Shown here in pieces: positions 46,359-56,481 of a stretch of 64,000 bases of DNA; positions within the stretch are counted from its first letter, which is position 1, and every line of letters starts with the position of its first letter. The translations under genes and the position numbers were made by a program. The notes below the pieces were generated by a model. That model saw only the letters and a list, made by a program, of their open reading frames with translations, was not told the origin of the DNA and searched no databases. Location: the NCBI GenBank assembly GCA_002726915.1, contig PBSY01000060.1, forward strand, positions 1-64,000, read 5' to 3'. The DNA comes from Verrucomicrobiales bacterium (lineage in GTDB: Bacteria > Verrucomicrobiota > Verrucomicrobiia > Verrucomicrobiales > DEV007).

Positions 46359-46429
46359 CCGCTTCCACAGAAGACGTCACATAGCCAAAGTGTTACCTAA
46401 AATGATCAAGAGGCGTTAGACCGAGTAGG

Positions 46430-47827
46430 TCAGTTTTTAACCTTCTGCTCGATCTCATCGAGCAACTCACTCATCTCCAATTTCTTCCCGCTTAATTCTT
46501 CACGGTCCACCGCATTGGTAAACTGACCAGGATCATTAACCATATCATAAAGTTCCTCGGTTCCATCTTTGTATCGCATGTAAGCCCAATCAGGTGCACG
46601 CAGTCCCCGACCGGATCTATCTAGTGTCAAGGACGCCTCTTTCACCATTGTTTCCGGATCCCTAAGAATCGGAACGAGGCTGGTTCCCTGCACCTCTTTC
46701 GGAATTACGACTCCAAGCAACTCACAAATGGTTGGGTAGATATCAACCAACTCCGTAATCGACAGCGAACGGCCCGGCTTAAATCCGGGAGCTGAAATAA
46801 TCAGCGGCACGCGTGCAGCCTCTTCGTGGAAGTTCGACTTTTGCCACATGTGATGCTCACCGAGATGGTATCCGTGGTCACTGGTAAAGATCACCACCGT
46901 GGAATCTCGAAGCCCCCTTGCGTCGAGTTCGGCAAGCACCTTGCCGACCTGTTCATCCATGAAAGTAACGGTCGCATAATAGTCTGCCCACATCTGCCTA
47001 ATGTTGTCAGGGTAGTTGCCGATACCGCTGGACTCATCAGTCATCTTGGCGATCCCGAGCTCCGGGATATCATCAAGATCATCTTCCGGAACGTGAGGCG
47101 CAGGGATCGAATCCAGCGGATACATATCAAAGTATTTCTTTGGCGCAACGCTCGGATAGTGCGGCCTCACAAAACCAGTAGCGAGAAAGAAACGATCCTC
47201 CGCTACTGCTCGTTTTTCTAAAAGCTCCACCGTTTTCACCGCAGCCTTGAAGTCTGGCTGCTCCGAACCGTCTCCATCTGATACCACACTGGCAAACATG
47301 CGATAAGGCATCTTAGTTGACTGACGATTCTCAGGTGCCCGCGTCGAAAGGTTGTGATTGAGAAGGCGATACAGTCCATCGGTATGCGCTTCCTTCCCCT
47401 GAGTATTGAAGCGCTCTGTCCATGTCTCCTTCACATCAACACCGTCGGTTCCGGCAATAATATCTCCGGGGACTCGCATGTGAAAAATCTTGCCGACACG
47501 CGCACTGTAGAACCCCTGAGAGATCAAATGTTCCCCGATGGTTTTCCCACGTTCGCCTGAGTATCGACTGTACATAAAAGAGCGCCGAGACGGACCACAA
47601 CTGGTTCCCTGACAATAGGTTCCCTCGAAGACCATGCCACTCTCAGCCAACACATCGAGATTCGGTGTCTGACAGACTTCATTACCATAGCAACCCAATG
47701 CACTCGCTTTGAGATCATCCGAGACCAGAAAAACAACATTCTTGATTTCAGCAGAACTCAGCGGGACCTCCCATCCGCCAGCAAGAATAAGGGAGGAGGC
47801 AAGGCACATCACGTTGTATCGATTCAT
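46430..47827 (-). CDS. Secreted sulfatase, iduronate-sulfatase-like
   Basis: The 465-residue protein has a signal peptide (LASSLILAGGWEVPLSSA), VVFLVSDDLKASALGCYGNE with Asp 37-38, and the C-G-P-S-R signature at 77-81. The stretch SDDLKASALGCYG and the absence of the usual GYGD after the Asp pair resemble iduronate-2-sulfatase-type enzymes. GFVRPHYPSVAPKKYFDMYP and TSDHGYHLGEHHMWQKSNFH are characteristic of that branch. It is convergent with the DUF1501 gene. The substrate is likely a sulfated uronic-acid polymer; this is inference. Confidence 0.92.
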   Translation of the reverse strand: MNRYNVMCLASSLILAGGWEVPLSSAEIKNVVFLVSDDLKASALGCYGNEVCQTPNLDVLAESGMVFEGTYCQGTSCGPSRRSFMYSRYSGERGKTIGEHLISQGFYSARVGKIFHMRVPGDIIAGTDGVDVKETWTERFNTQGKEAHTDGLYRLLNHNLSTRAPENRQSTKMPYRMFASVVSDGDGSEQPDFKAAVKTVELLEKRAVAEDRFFLATGFVRPHYPSVAPKKYFDMYPLDSIPAPHVPEDDLDDIPELGIAKMTDESSGIGNYPDNIRQMWADYYATVTFMDEQVGKVLAELDARGLRDSTVVIFTSDHGYHLGEHHMWQKSNFHEEAARVPLIISAPGFKPGRSLSITELVDIYPTICELLGVVIPKEVQGTSLVPILRDPETMVKEASLTLDRSGRGLRAPDWAYMRYKDGTEELYDMVNDPGQFTNAVDREELSGKKLEMSELLDEIEQKVKN

Positions 47828-47970
47828 AGAAGGGAGTGTAAGTTAGAAACCGGCTTGCTTAAACGACGCTTTTGCGTAGGCGGTCCTAAAACGACTGCCA
47901 CTGTTCGCGCCCTACCAGTTGAGAATTGACCTACGTCATACAAAGATTAAATTCACAGTGATTTTCACAA

Positions 47971-49218
47971 ATGGATTGGTTACTGTGGCTCATCTGGACA
48001 GTGTGGATGACAGGGTCACTGTTATCCATGGCCAATGTCCTGTTCTATGGCCACTTTCGTTCACAACAGGACCAACGCTGGCTCGACCCAAAACTTGAAG
48101 TCGATCAGAAAAAGGTCTGTTGGATTATAGCCCTGAAAGGTTTCGACAAGCAACTCACCGAACCCTTTTTTAAATCCCTCATCACACAATCATATGCGGA
48201 CTATCGAATCATTTTTACATTCGAAAGTGATCAAGATGAAGGTTACATATGGTTACGTAATCATCTAGGCCTCACGGAAAAAGAAGCGGTATGGTATCCA
48301 TCTATTTCCTCAGGTCTCGAGAGCGTGTCACTGGTCGTGGCCGGACCTGCTAGGGACTGTGGACAAAAAGTTCACAACCAAATCGCTGCATTCGCAAGGC
48401 TTCGACAAGACGATAAAATCATAGCCTTTGCTGACGCAGACATCACCTGCCCACCGGAGACTCTCTCCCGTCTTGTCGTTCCCATCAACATGGGACATTT
48501 CGACGTGATGACCACCTTCCGCTGGCTAATTCCTGGCGATTCGCATCCTGCAACCTTGCTCGGCAGCGTCATCAACGCCTCCTGCGCCACAATGGGCGGA
48601 CACGTGTTCTTAAATACTGTTTGGGGAGGCATGGTAGCCATAGAGCGAGAGACATTCGAAGAACTCAGGGTTCCTGATCGTTTTTCCCGAGTGCTTAGTG
48701 ATGATTTAACCCTTAACAGCCTCGTAAAGCGTTCGGGTCGAACCATCGGTTTCGTTCGTTCCCTCATTGTTCCTAGCCCAGTCCAATTCACTTGGCGTGA
48801 ACTCTTTAACTTCGGAAGTCGTCAGTATTTCATGGTGAAATTCTACTCTATCAAGCTCTATCTTAGCGCTTACGAGGTCACCGGTTTGTATCTTGCTGGC
48901 TTCATCAGTTCAATTATTGCGATCACGTTCTTCAACAATCCTCTCGCCTGGTTTCCTCTGGGTGCTGTGATGCTAAGCGACCAAATTCGGGCGTTTTGTC
49001 GCCGTAAGATTTACCAGTATCAATTCCGCGACCAACCCGAGACCGTTCGAAATCTGGACCAAACAATTCTGATTGAACATCTCTGCACTCCGATCTGGAT
49101 GGGCATGCAGTTCATTTTTATTGTCAGCGTACTATTCAAGAACACGATAACGTGGGCCGGGATCAAGTATCGGGTCAAGGCAGGCGGAGACACCACGGTT
49201 CTCGCCCGCAAGAGTTGA
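47971..49218 (+). CDS. Membrane glycosyltransferase, ceramide glucosyltransferase (GT21)-like
   Basis: The 415-residue protein has an N-terminal helix (LLWLIWTVWMTGSLLSMANVL), a GT-A catalytic domain with FADADITCPPE (Asp155, Asp157), LSDDLTLNSL (Asp244-245), and an FGSRQYFM segment in the place of the (Q/R)xxRW motif. Two or three C-terminal membrane helices follow (YLAGFISSIIAITFF, GMQFIFIVSVLF). GPARDCGQKVHNQ is a GT21-family marker. It would transfer a sugar to a membrane lipid at the inner face. It is followed by the sulfotransferase gene 35 bp on, so the product may be a sulfated glycolipid. Confidence 0.83.
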   Translation: MDWLLWLIWTVWMTGSLLSMANVLFYGHFRSQQDQRWLDPKLEVDQKKVCWIIALKGFDKQLTEPFFKSLITQSYADYRIIFTFESDQDEGYIWLRNHLGLTEKEAVWYPSISSGLESVSLVVAGPARDCGQKVHNQIAAFARLRQDDKIIAFADADITCPPETLSRLVVPINMGHFDVMTTFRWLIPGDSHPATLLGSVINASCATMGGHVFLNTVWGGMVAIERETFEELRVPDRFSRVLSDDLTLNSLVKRSGRTIGFVRSLIVPSPVQFTWRELFNFGSRQYFMVKFYSIKLYLSAYEVTGLYLAGFISSIIAITFFNNPLAWFPLGAVMLSDQIRAFCRRKIYQYQFRDQPETVRNLDQTILIEHLCTPIWMGMQFIFIVSVLFKNTITWAGIKYRVKAGGDTTVLARKS

Positions 49219-49253
49219 CGGATTCCGCTACCACGACGAATCTCACCTCCCGC

Positions 49254-50429
49254 ATGCCACCTTCCGAACGTCTCAAAGAAGCCGCTGAACAACCCGCGCC
49301 TCCCCTTCATCCACTGGGAGGTTGCGACCTAGAAACTTTTCGCCATTATAGCGAAGAGAATGCTCCCTTCAGTGAGCGGACTCAGAAAATGCGTTCAGCC
49401 TGTCGAACTGGAATTATGGTGCGCAAGCCCTTTACCCTTTACGAGAAATGGCGGTGGGGAAAACAGGTGCAAGCGCGCCGTTTCGCGAAAGATCCGATCT
49501 TTATCCTCGGTCATTGGCGCAGTGGAACTACTCACCTGCATAATCTGCTCAGTCAGGACCCTCAATTCGGATGGCTAAGCTTCTATCAGGCTAATATGCC
49601 GTTGAATATGCTGGGTAAGAAAGTTGCTATCGGTCGCTTTATCATGAAACAAAGCATGCCCAAGACTCGCGGCTTTGATAACGTTTCCATTGGTCTTGAT
49701 ACCCCGCAGGAAGATGATTTGGCGATGGCCAATTTGAACCCTATATCAGAATTCAAGACCTACTACTTTCCCAGAGAGGCCAAGCGACACTTCTACGAAT
49801 CCGTTTTTTTTCGAAGCTTATCGGATGAGACCATCGATACTTTCACCGCTGCTTACTTACAACTCCTGAAAAAACTGGACTACTTTCACCACGGCAAGCA
49901 ACTCCTCCTTAAAAACCCTGCATCGACAGGCAGAATCCCCTTCCTGCTGAAACACTTTCCGAACGCCAAATTTATCCACATTATTCGTAACCCATTCAAA
50001 GTATTCACCTCATCTTCCCTTCGCTACATAGGTGCCCTCCCCCCCTTTTCATGGCAAAACTTCGAAGATTTTGATATTGATGATCACGTTCTCGAATTCT
50101 ACGAACAGCTCATGAAGGGGTATCTCAAAGATCGCGCTCAGATCCCCAGAGAAAATCTCATTGAGACCCGCTTCGAAGATTTAACGAAACAACCCCTCGA
50201 CGAAATTAATCGGATCTATCAGCAGTTTGACCTGCCTGGCAAGCTCAGCGGACTCGAAAAAATTTCAGAATACCTCGAAACAAATAGGGACTACCAAAAG
50301 AACACCCACCAGATCACTGAGCACCAAGTCACTGCGATTCGAAGGCGCTGGCGCTTCGCCTTTGACGAGTGGGGCTACCCTGACACTCCGCAGGGAATTG
50401 ACGTGGTTAATTCACCGACGTCATCCTGA
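49254..50429 (+). CDS. Sulfotransferase (PAPS-dependent)
   Basis: From ATG 49254 the 391-residue protein has the 5'-phosphosulfate binding loop GHWRSGTT at 86-93 (inside DPIFILGHWRSGTTHLHNLL) and the 3'-phosphate site HIIRNPFKVFTSS. The RFEDL stretch near the C-terminus is also typical. It transfers sulfate from PAPS to a hydroxyl or amine. It has no signal or membrane helix and would act in the cytoplasm. The frame extends upstream to 49152 inside the glycosyltransferase gene, but ATG 49254 follows that stop by 35 bp and fits the family start. Substrate is inferred from the neighbour. Confidence 0.88.
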   Translation: MPPSERLKEAAEQPAPPLHPLGGCDLETFRHYSEENAPFSERTQKMRSACRTGIMVRKPFTLYEKWRWGKQVQARRFAKDPIFILGHWRSGTTHLHNLLSQDPQFGWLSFYQANMPLNMLGKKVAIGRFIMKQSMPKTRGFDNVSIGLDTPQEDDLAMANLNPISEFKTYYFPREAKRHFYESVFFRSLSDETIDTFTAAYLQLLKKLDYFHHGKQLLLKNPASTGRIPFLLKHFPNAKFIHIIRNPFKVFTSSSLRYIGALPPFSWQNFEDFDIDDHVLEFYEQLMKGYLKDRAQIPRENLIETRFEDLTKQPLDEINRIYQQFDLPGKLSGLEKISEYLETNRDYQKNTHQITEHQVTAIRRRWRFAFDEWGYPDTPQGIDVVNSPTSS

Positions 50430-50434
50430 GACAC

Positions 50435-51853
50435 TCAGCTCCCTTCTTTTTCCCAAGCCGATCTTGCGTTAGCTTCTATCTCGCTATCAAGTTCGTGCAT
50501 TCGGCGCTTCATCGCATCCACGATCTCAGGATTAGAAGTGGCTAAGTTGGTTTGCTCACCTACATCAGCGGAGAGATCAAACAGCATCACCTCGGAGTCT
50601 CTCGGCGATTGCTTACTTTTATTTTTCCCTCGAGGGGCTGGAGCCCTTTTCACGAGTAGCTTCCATTTTCCCTGCCTCAATCCCTCGAGCTCTCCGCGGG
50701 AGGAGTAATGCAAAAATTCTTGGCGCGGACTCTCCACATCCTGAGTTAACAGCAAAGAGATATCTTTACCGTCAATCTCTCGGTCGCCCGGCAGGGGTTC
50801 CCCAGATAGAGCAGCTATCATCGGGAGCAAATCGATTGTTCCCGCCAACTCATCACATTCGCTGCCAGCAGGAATACGCCCAGGGCCCCACATAATGCAG
50901 GGAACTCGCTGCCCACCTTCGAAGGTCGTTCCTTTGCCTTCTCGTAGCGGTCCAGCAGACCCACCATGATTGCCAAAACGCAGCCACGGCCCATTATCCG
51001 TGGTGTAGATCACGTAAGTAGTTTCAGACAATCCCCATTCGCGAATCTTACCCATGAGGCGTCCCACCTCTGCGTCGATATGCTCAATCGTATTAGTGTA
51101 AGCGTTTTGTGGATCGGGATCGAGAACATCCTCGGGAACATAGAGAGGAATGTGAGGCATCGAGTGAGGAAGATAGACAAAAAACGGTGCTTCCTTGTTA
51201 TCTTCGATAAATTCGATCGCCTTGTCAGTGTAACGGCGCGTCACCGTGCGCTGATCAACAGGCAACTCGACAATTTTTTCATTTTCCATCAACGGTGTGG
51301 TCCAAAGGGTCAGTGTACTCTCCTGGTCGCGCCAAAGATCATCTGAGGACACCCTGGGCTTGCCCTTATTGTCAGGATGATTCATGTCATTACTGTAGGG
51401 AATTCCCCAGTAAGTATCGAATCCGTGTTGCTGTGGCAGGGTTTCGGGATGGTGCCCAAGGTGCCACTTTCCAAAACAAGCCGTCGCGTAACCCTGCGCA
51501 CTCAAATGATCAGCAATAGTGTACTCCTCCGGGTTCAATCCTCTACTTGACTGAGGAAACAAAACCCCAGCATGCAGACCCACCCGCTTGGGATAACTCC
51601 CAGTCAGCAGAGCCGCTCGCGATGGCGTACAAACCGGCGAGGCCGACATAAAGCTGGTGAACTTCCGCCCTTCTTCAGCGATGCGGTCAATATGAGGCGT
51701 CTTTATCTTCGTAGACCCGAAACATCCTAAATCCCCATAGCCTTGGTCATCCGTAAAAATAATGACAAAGTTGGGCTTTGAATCAGCGAAAGACAGCGTT
51801 GAGAACAGGTAAGCAGCTGCCACGAAGAGGAAAATAAAAAGGCTTCGAATCAT
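50435..51853 (-). CDS. Secreted arylsulfatase
   Basis: The 472-residue protein has a signal peptide (SLFIFLFVAAAYLFSTLSFA), VIIFTDDQGYGD with Asp 35-36, the C-T-P-S-R signature at 75-79, and GKWHLGHHPETLPQQHGFDT. IPYSNDMNHPDNKG marks the arylsulfatase A-like branch. The C-terminus ends with KRRMHELDSEIEANARSAWE. The gene converges on the sulfotransferase gene, with 5 bp between the stop codons; it may act on the opposite reaction from that enzyme. Confidence 0.93.
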   Translation of the reverse strand: MIRSLFIFLFVAAAYLFSTLSFADSKPNFVIIFTDDQGYGDLGCFGSTKIKTPHIDRIAEEGRKFTSFMSASPVCTPSRAALLTGSYPKRVGLHAGVLFPQSSRGLNPEEYTIADHLSAQGYATACFGKWHLGHHPETLPQQHGFDTYWGIPYSNDMNHPDNKGKPRVSSDDLWRDQESTLTLWTTPLMENEKIVELPVDQRTVTRRYTDKAIEFIEDNKEAPFFVYLPHSMPHIPLYVPEDVLDPDPQNAYTNTIEHIDAEVGRLMGKIREWGLSETTYVIYTTDNGPWLRFGNHGGSAGPLREGKGTTFEGGQRVPCIMWGPGRIPAGSECDELAGTIDLLPMIAALSGEPLPGDREIDGKDISLLLTQDVESPRQEFLHYSSRGELEGLRQGKWKLLVKRAPAPRGKNKSKQSPRDSEVMLFDLSADVGEQTNLATSNPEIVDAMKRRMHELDSEIEANARSAWEKEGS

Positions 51854-51969
51854 CGATCAGAGTCAACCCTAATCTCCTCAACCAAACAAGGAATTAAATC
51901 TCATACGGAGGTTTGATCACGGATTACCAATCTTTAAAACTCAAACAAACCAAGCTCGAAAAACCATTA

Positions 51970-52695
51970 CTATTTGGAACCAGGCTTCCTCTCAGTCCGC
52001 CTCTCGACGAGACCATCGATTCGCGAGTTTCCCATTTCCACATTCAGCCCAGAACCTAAACAAGTGCCAAGAACCGCAACAGGTTGCCCGACGCTCAAGA
52101 GAGGACGACGATCGTTGCGACTGATAAGTTGGCCCTGAGATGGAAGCACATCGACAAAAAAGTCAGGGCCGGCCATTAGCAGGCAGCGAACGCGGGAGTC
52201 ACTGCCATCGACCCGCAAAAACATCTCAATCGAGGAAGATCCGGTTTCAAAGGCAGAAATCAACCCGACTACCTTAAGATAACGGTCTCGATACTTGGCA
52301 TCGGCAGCCACTTTGTCTGACCTGAATTCGGCAACCAGGTCCGACGCTGTGATTTCGATTGGTTTCAGCATCGCAGTGACTCTATTTTCCTTCGCCTTCA
52401 CACCCACGGCAGCGCGGAGTTCCTCGTTTTCCTTTTTTAACATGTAGACCTCATCGCGAAGCTGACCCACCTCGATCCGAAGCATCTCGAGAGTCTTCGT
52501 CGTTTCGAGATAAGACTCTTTTATCTCGGTAATCTGGGTCGGCAGATTAGAGACTGAGTCGGGCACCTTGATATCCTTCACCTTGTTAAACAGGGCACCC
52601 AGAGAATTTTGCTCTTCCTCGCCCTCCTGTGCCTCCACCAGGGAAATGCTACCAATCAGCACGAGAATCGCGAATACCCTTATCAACTTCTCCAT
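51970..52695 (-). CDS. Secreted coiled-coil protein with a tRNA_anti-like OB-fold
   Basis: The 241-residue protein has a signal peptide (LIRVFAILVLIGSISLVEA), a helical coiled coil at about 55-95 (ITEIKESYLETTKTLEMLRI, RDEVYMLKKENEELRAA), and a C-terminal OB-like segment (ITASDLVAEFRSDKVAADAK, YRDRYLKVVGLISAFETGSS, VRCLLMAGPDFF, GQPVAVLGTCLG). This matches the tRNA_anti-like family, found as periplasmic or lipoprotein-like OB-folds. Function is unknown. It is 116 bp downstream of the sulfatase (on the same strand, transcribed first) and 95 bp from the uup stop. Confidence 0.7.
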   Translation of the reverse strand: MEKLIRVFAILVLIGSISLVEAQEGEEEQNSLGALFNKVKDIKVPDSVSNLPTQITEIKESYLETTKTLEMLRIEVGQLRDEVYMLKKENEELRAAVGVKAKENRVTAMLKPIEITASDLVAEFRSDKVAADAKYRDRYLKVVGLISAFETGSSSIEMFLRVDGSDSRVRCLLMAGPDFFVDVLPSQGQLISRNDRRPLLSVGQPVAVLGTCLGSGLNVEMGNSRIDGLVERRTERKPGSK

Positions 52696-52790
52696 GAAAA
52701 GAATGTGCTTCAGCTACCTTCAATACTAAAGCTTTTTCCTTCAAAATCACGCACCCGGCTATCTCCGGAAAACCTTCGAGAAAGCCCCTC

Positions 52791-54704
52791 TTACGAAGTG
52801 GCCTTATCATAGTTGGCCCTGATAGCTTCAAGTTTTTCCCAACGATCATACATCGCCTTAGCCTCGCTGCGCTTCACCTCAAGCGTCACCCCGACTTCCC
52901 CCGCTGAAGCGGCGTTCTTTTTATAGAATTCGGGATCGTTCAGCTTCTTTTCCATCTCCTCGATCTCGGTTTCAATCTGGAGAATGGCGTCCTCCATCCC
53001 TTCCAGTTCACGCTCCTCTTTCCATTTCAATTTGCGAGGCTCATTTGAACGATCGCGTCCCCGCTTCTTTTTAGCAGGTTTAGGTCTGGCCGCAGCCGCC
53101 GCAAGCTCGCGAGCCTTCCGCTTCTGCAGGTAATAGGAGTAATTACCTTCGTTCACCGTCACAAGATCACCTTTTTCAAAAACAATCACCCGATCACAAA
53201 CCCGATCGAGAAACCAACGATCGTGGCTCACAACCACGGAGGTGCCTGAAAAATTTATCAGTGCCTCCTCCAGAACTCGCAAGGTCGGGAGGTCGAGGTC
53301 GTTAGTTGGCTCATCAAGCACTAGAAAGTTTCCGCCGCGCTTAAGAATCTTTGCCAAGAGGACACGGTTTTTCTCTCCACCTGACAGATTTCCGATTCGG
53401 TCATTGATCCGGTCATTACTGAAGAGAAAACGCTGGAGGTAGCCCCTCACCGAAATCGATTCGTCACCAAACTTCACATAGTCGATTCCCTGCGACACTT
53501 CGTCCAGCACACTCTTGTCTTCATCAAGTTCGAGCCGGGTTTGATCTACATAGTTAAATTCCGTCCGTTTACCGATGGTGACCCGACCTTCTGTTGGAGC
53601 TATTTCACCTTGGACCAACTTGAGCATAGTTGTCTTACCCACCCCGTTTGGGCCAACCACGCCGACACATTCTCCTTCCTGAAACTTGAGGTCGAGCCCT
53701 AGTAAGACCGGCTCGCGTTCGTAATAGAATCCCACATCTTTCATCTCAACCACGATATTAGCGAGTTTCGGTGGCGTTGGGATAACCAGTTCCATATCAA
53801 GTTCCTGGTCTGGCGACTTCTGGGATTTAATCTCGTAAAAGTTATCCAGTCGGCTGCGTTGCTTTGTCCTGCGAGCTTTGACCCCTGCCCTGACCCATTC
53901 AATTTCCCGCTTTAAAAATCGCTGACGCTTTCTCTCCACCTGTTGATCCCGCTCCTGCCGCTCGGCTTTACCGGCCAAGTAATCGCTGTAGTTGCCGTCA
54001 TAGGAAAAGAATCGCCCATCGGCCAGCTCAATGATCCGGGTGGCGATACGATCGAGAAAATAGCGGTCATGCGTCACGAAGAGACAGGCACCACTCCCTT
54101 GAGCAAGGTAGCTTTCAAGCCAAGCGATAGCCTCCGCATCAAGGTGATTTGTTGGTTCATCTAGAACCAGCAAATCCGGCTGACTGATAAGAGCGTGACA
54201 CAGCCCGACACGCCTCTTTTCTCCCCCTGACAGATAACTCACCTTTCGGTCAGCAGGCGGAGTTGATAATTCACGCATCAGAATCTCTAAGCGTGATTCC
54301 AGATTCCAGCCGTCAGCGTGATCAATCGCACGCTGTAGGTTCTCCTGTTCCGCCAGACTCAGATTTTCATCTGTTTCGAATCGCTCGATCTTCGCGAGAA
54401 GGTCAGCCGATCCTGCTCGGATATTCTCCTCAACTGTGTCACTCTCATTTAGCTCGAACTCCTGCGGAAGATATCCCACCACCAGCCCTTGCTTTCGCGA
54501 AATCTGACCGGCATCAGCTGACTCCGCGCCAGTAATGATCCTTAGAAAAGTCGACTTACCGCAACCATTACGCCCCACCAGACCTACCTTCTCTCCTGGA
54601 TAAACGGCAAGGGTCGCGCCGTCGAGCACCGGATCATTTCCGAACGAAAGTTCGAGATCCTTAGCCGAAAGAATGGCGTCATTTTGAACAGAAGGGTTCG
54701 ACAT
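52791..54704 (-). CDS. uup: ABC-F family ATPase, Uup-like
   Basis: The 637-residue protein has two ABC domains with Walker A GRNGCGKST and GPNGVGKTT, signature SGGEKRRV and SGGEKNRV, Walker B LLVLDEPTNHLD and LVLDEPTNDLD. There are no membrane segments. A C-terminal coiled coil (DAILQIETEIEEMEKKLNDP) is characteristic of Uup rather than EttA. ABC-F proteins bind the ribosome E site or, for Uup, help with DNA transposon precision and ribosome assembly. It lies between the OB-fold gene and a divergent sulfatase operon. Confidence 0.92.
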   Translation of the reverse strand: MSNPSVQNDAILSAKDLELSFGNDPVLDGATLAVYPGEKVGLVGRNGCGKSTFLRIITGAESADAGQISRKQGLVVGYLPQEFELNESDTVEENIRAGSADLLAKIERFETDENLSLAEQENLQRAIDHADGWNLESRLEILMRELSTPPADRKVSYLSGGEKRRVGLCHALISQPDLLVLDEPTNHLDAEAIAWLESYLAQGSGACLFVTHDRYFLDRIATRIIELADGRFFSYDGNYSDYLAGKAERQERDQQVERKRQRFLKREIEWVRAGVKARRTKQRSRLDNFYEIKSQKSPDQELDMELVIPTPPKLANIVVEMKDVGFYYEREPVLLGLDLKFQEGECVGVVGPNGVGKTTMLKLVQGEIAPTEGRVTIGKRTEFNYVDQTRLELDEDKSVLDEVSQGIDYVKFGDESISVRGYLQRFLFSNDRINDRIGNLSGGEKNRVLLAKILKRGGNFLVLDEPTNDLDLPTLRVLEEALINFSGTSVVVSHDRWFLDRVCDRVIVFEKGDLVTVNEGNYSYYLQKRKARELAAAAARPKPAKKKRGRDRSNEPRKLKWKEERELEGMEDAILQIETEIEEMEKKLNDPEFYKKNAASAGEVGVTLEVKRSEAKAMYDRWEKLEAIRANYDKATS

Positions 54705-54960
54705 GTATCAGGGAGACACTGTAGCTGGGCTTCAGGACAACTCAACCCCGTGAGACCGCAGACTTAACCTTGTTCAAAGCAATACTCCCAAACCCGTCAT
54801 ACTGCGGGCAGGCCAGTAACCACCGTTTCTTGTGAAGATTTTTAAAGGCATTCACCGCTCGCTCAGAACTGAAGGATTCTAATACAGAACTCGCCTATAC
54901 GATGACGTTACCCGAGAGCGCGCCTTGACCCGTTTCCGTTTTGCCTGAACGATAGGCGGG

Positions 54961-56403
54961 ATGAGATTTCCTCGCCTAATTTTATTCGTGCTCGCGCTCG
55001 CGCTCGTGAGCACCGCATCGCTGAAGGCCAATCCGCCAAATATTATTCTTATTCTCGCCGATGATATGGGCTACGGAGATCTCGGCTTCACCGGCTCGAA
55101 ATACCTTCGCACTCCTCACCTCGATGCCCTAGCCGAGTCTGGCGTCTTCTGCGAACAAGGCTATGTGAGCAGCCCTGTCTGCTCTCCCTCACGCGCTGGA
55201 CTGCTGACAGGACGCGACCCCCGACGCTTTGGCTACCAAGGCAATCTAAATAAAAGTATTAGCGCTTACCCAACCCGCCCTGAGCTGCTCGGCCTCCCGC
55301 CAGGCGAACTCACCTTAGGGGATCACCTGAGAAACGCTGGGTATGCCACCGCACTCATCGGAAAATGGCACCAAGGAATCGGCGAAGGGTTTCATCCCAA
55401 TGAACGAGGGTTCGACTACTTTTGCGGCATGCTTGGCGGAAGTCACAGCTACTTCCCAACCAGAGGTAGGCACAGCATCGAGCGCAACGGCGCGCCAGTC
55501 ACTGAGTTCTCCAACGACTACCTTACCGATTTCTTCACCGACGAAAGCCTCTCTTGGATGAAGGAACAAACAGCAGCAAAGAAGCCCTGGTTCGTTTTCC
55601 TGTCCTACAACGCACCCCACGGCCCCATGCATGCGACCGAAGAAGACATCTCGCTATTCGAAAACATCCAAGACGAAAAGCGTCGCATTTACGCTGCCAT
55701 GATGTGGGCCCTCGACCGTGGAGTGGGCCAGATCCGTGGCTGGCTCGATGATTGTGGTGAACTGGAAAATACACTCATCGTATTTTTTTCCGACAACGGA
55801 GGGCCTCCGAACAACGCCAGTTGGAACGGCGTTTTCTCTGGGGGCAAGGGCTGCCTCAAGGAAGGTGGTATTCGCGTTCCCATGATCTGGTCCTGGCCCG
55901 AAACTTTGCCGGAAAAAACTCGTTACACCTCTCCCGCTTCAGCTCTGGATCTCTTACCCACCTTTCTCGCCGCCGCAGGAAGTGATCCGCTTCCCCCGCG
56001 CAAACGCCTCGGCCACGAAGACAAGGGTAACTACATAAATTACGCCAAACGATACGGCGACTACGAAGGTATCAACATGCTGCCGTTATTGAAAGGCGAG
56101 GTTGAACCTCCGAATCGGACACTCTACTGGCGCCTCCAAGGCCAGGCCGTCGTTCTCGACGGAGACGACAAACTCTGCCGTCCATCGCACCGGCCGGCTC
56201 AACTGTTCAATCCGGTCAGCGACCCTGGAGAACTCTCTGATCTCGCCTCCCCCGGGGACAAACGTTTCCTCGAGCTTTTCCGTCAACTGAGCGACTGGGA
56301 AATGACTTTGCCTACCGATCCCCTTTGGGGCTCGTCCCCCTACTGGCAGGGACCGAGCGCGAAGTATTATGATGAAATGCTACCGGTCGATGAACCCAAC
56401 TAG
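54961..56403 (+). CDS. Secreted sulfatase, first gene of a sulfatase run
   Basis: The 480-residue protein has a signal peptide (LILFVLALALVSTASLKA), IILILADDMGYGD with Asp 34-35, the C-S-P-S-R signature at 74-78, and ALIGKWHQGIG (a Gln variant of the usual GKWHLG). FFSDNGGPPNNASWNG and KGCLKEGGIRVPMIW fit the core. It heads a co-directional group (sulfatase, propeller, sulfatase, sulfatase, helical protein) with short gaps: 78 bp to the next start. The group would act together on a sulfated polymer. Confidence 0.94.
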   Translation: MRFPRLILFVLALALVSTASLKANPPNIILILADDMGYGDLGFTGSKYLRTPHLDALAESGVFCEQGYVSSPVCSPSRAGLLTGRDPRRFGYQGNLNKSISAYPTRPELLGLPPGELTLGDHLRNAGYATALIGKWHQGIGEGFHPNERGFDYFCGMLGGSHSYFPTRGRHSIERNGAPVTEFSNDYLTDFFTDESLSWMKEQTAAKKPWFVFLSYNAPHGPMHATEEDISLFENIQDEKRRIYAAMMWALDRGVGQIRGWLDDCGELENTLIVFFSDNGGPPNNASWNGVFSGGKGCLKEGGIRVPMIWSWPETLPEKTRYTSPASALDLLPTFLAAAGSDPLPPRKRLGHEDKGNYINYAKRYGDYEGINMLPLLKGEVEPPNRTLYWRLQGQAVVLDGDDKLCRPSHRPAQLFNPVSDPGELSDLASPGDKRFLELFRQLSDWEMTLPTDPLWGSSPYWQGPSAKYYDEMLPVDEPN

Positions 56404-56481
56404 CCTGTCCGTCACCTAACGATCACGCCATATTTCGGGTTCTTGCCGCCGCTAATATCAGTCCTATCTTCGCCGTCCCAA

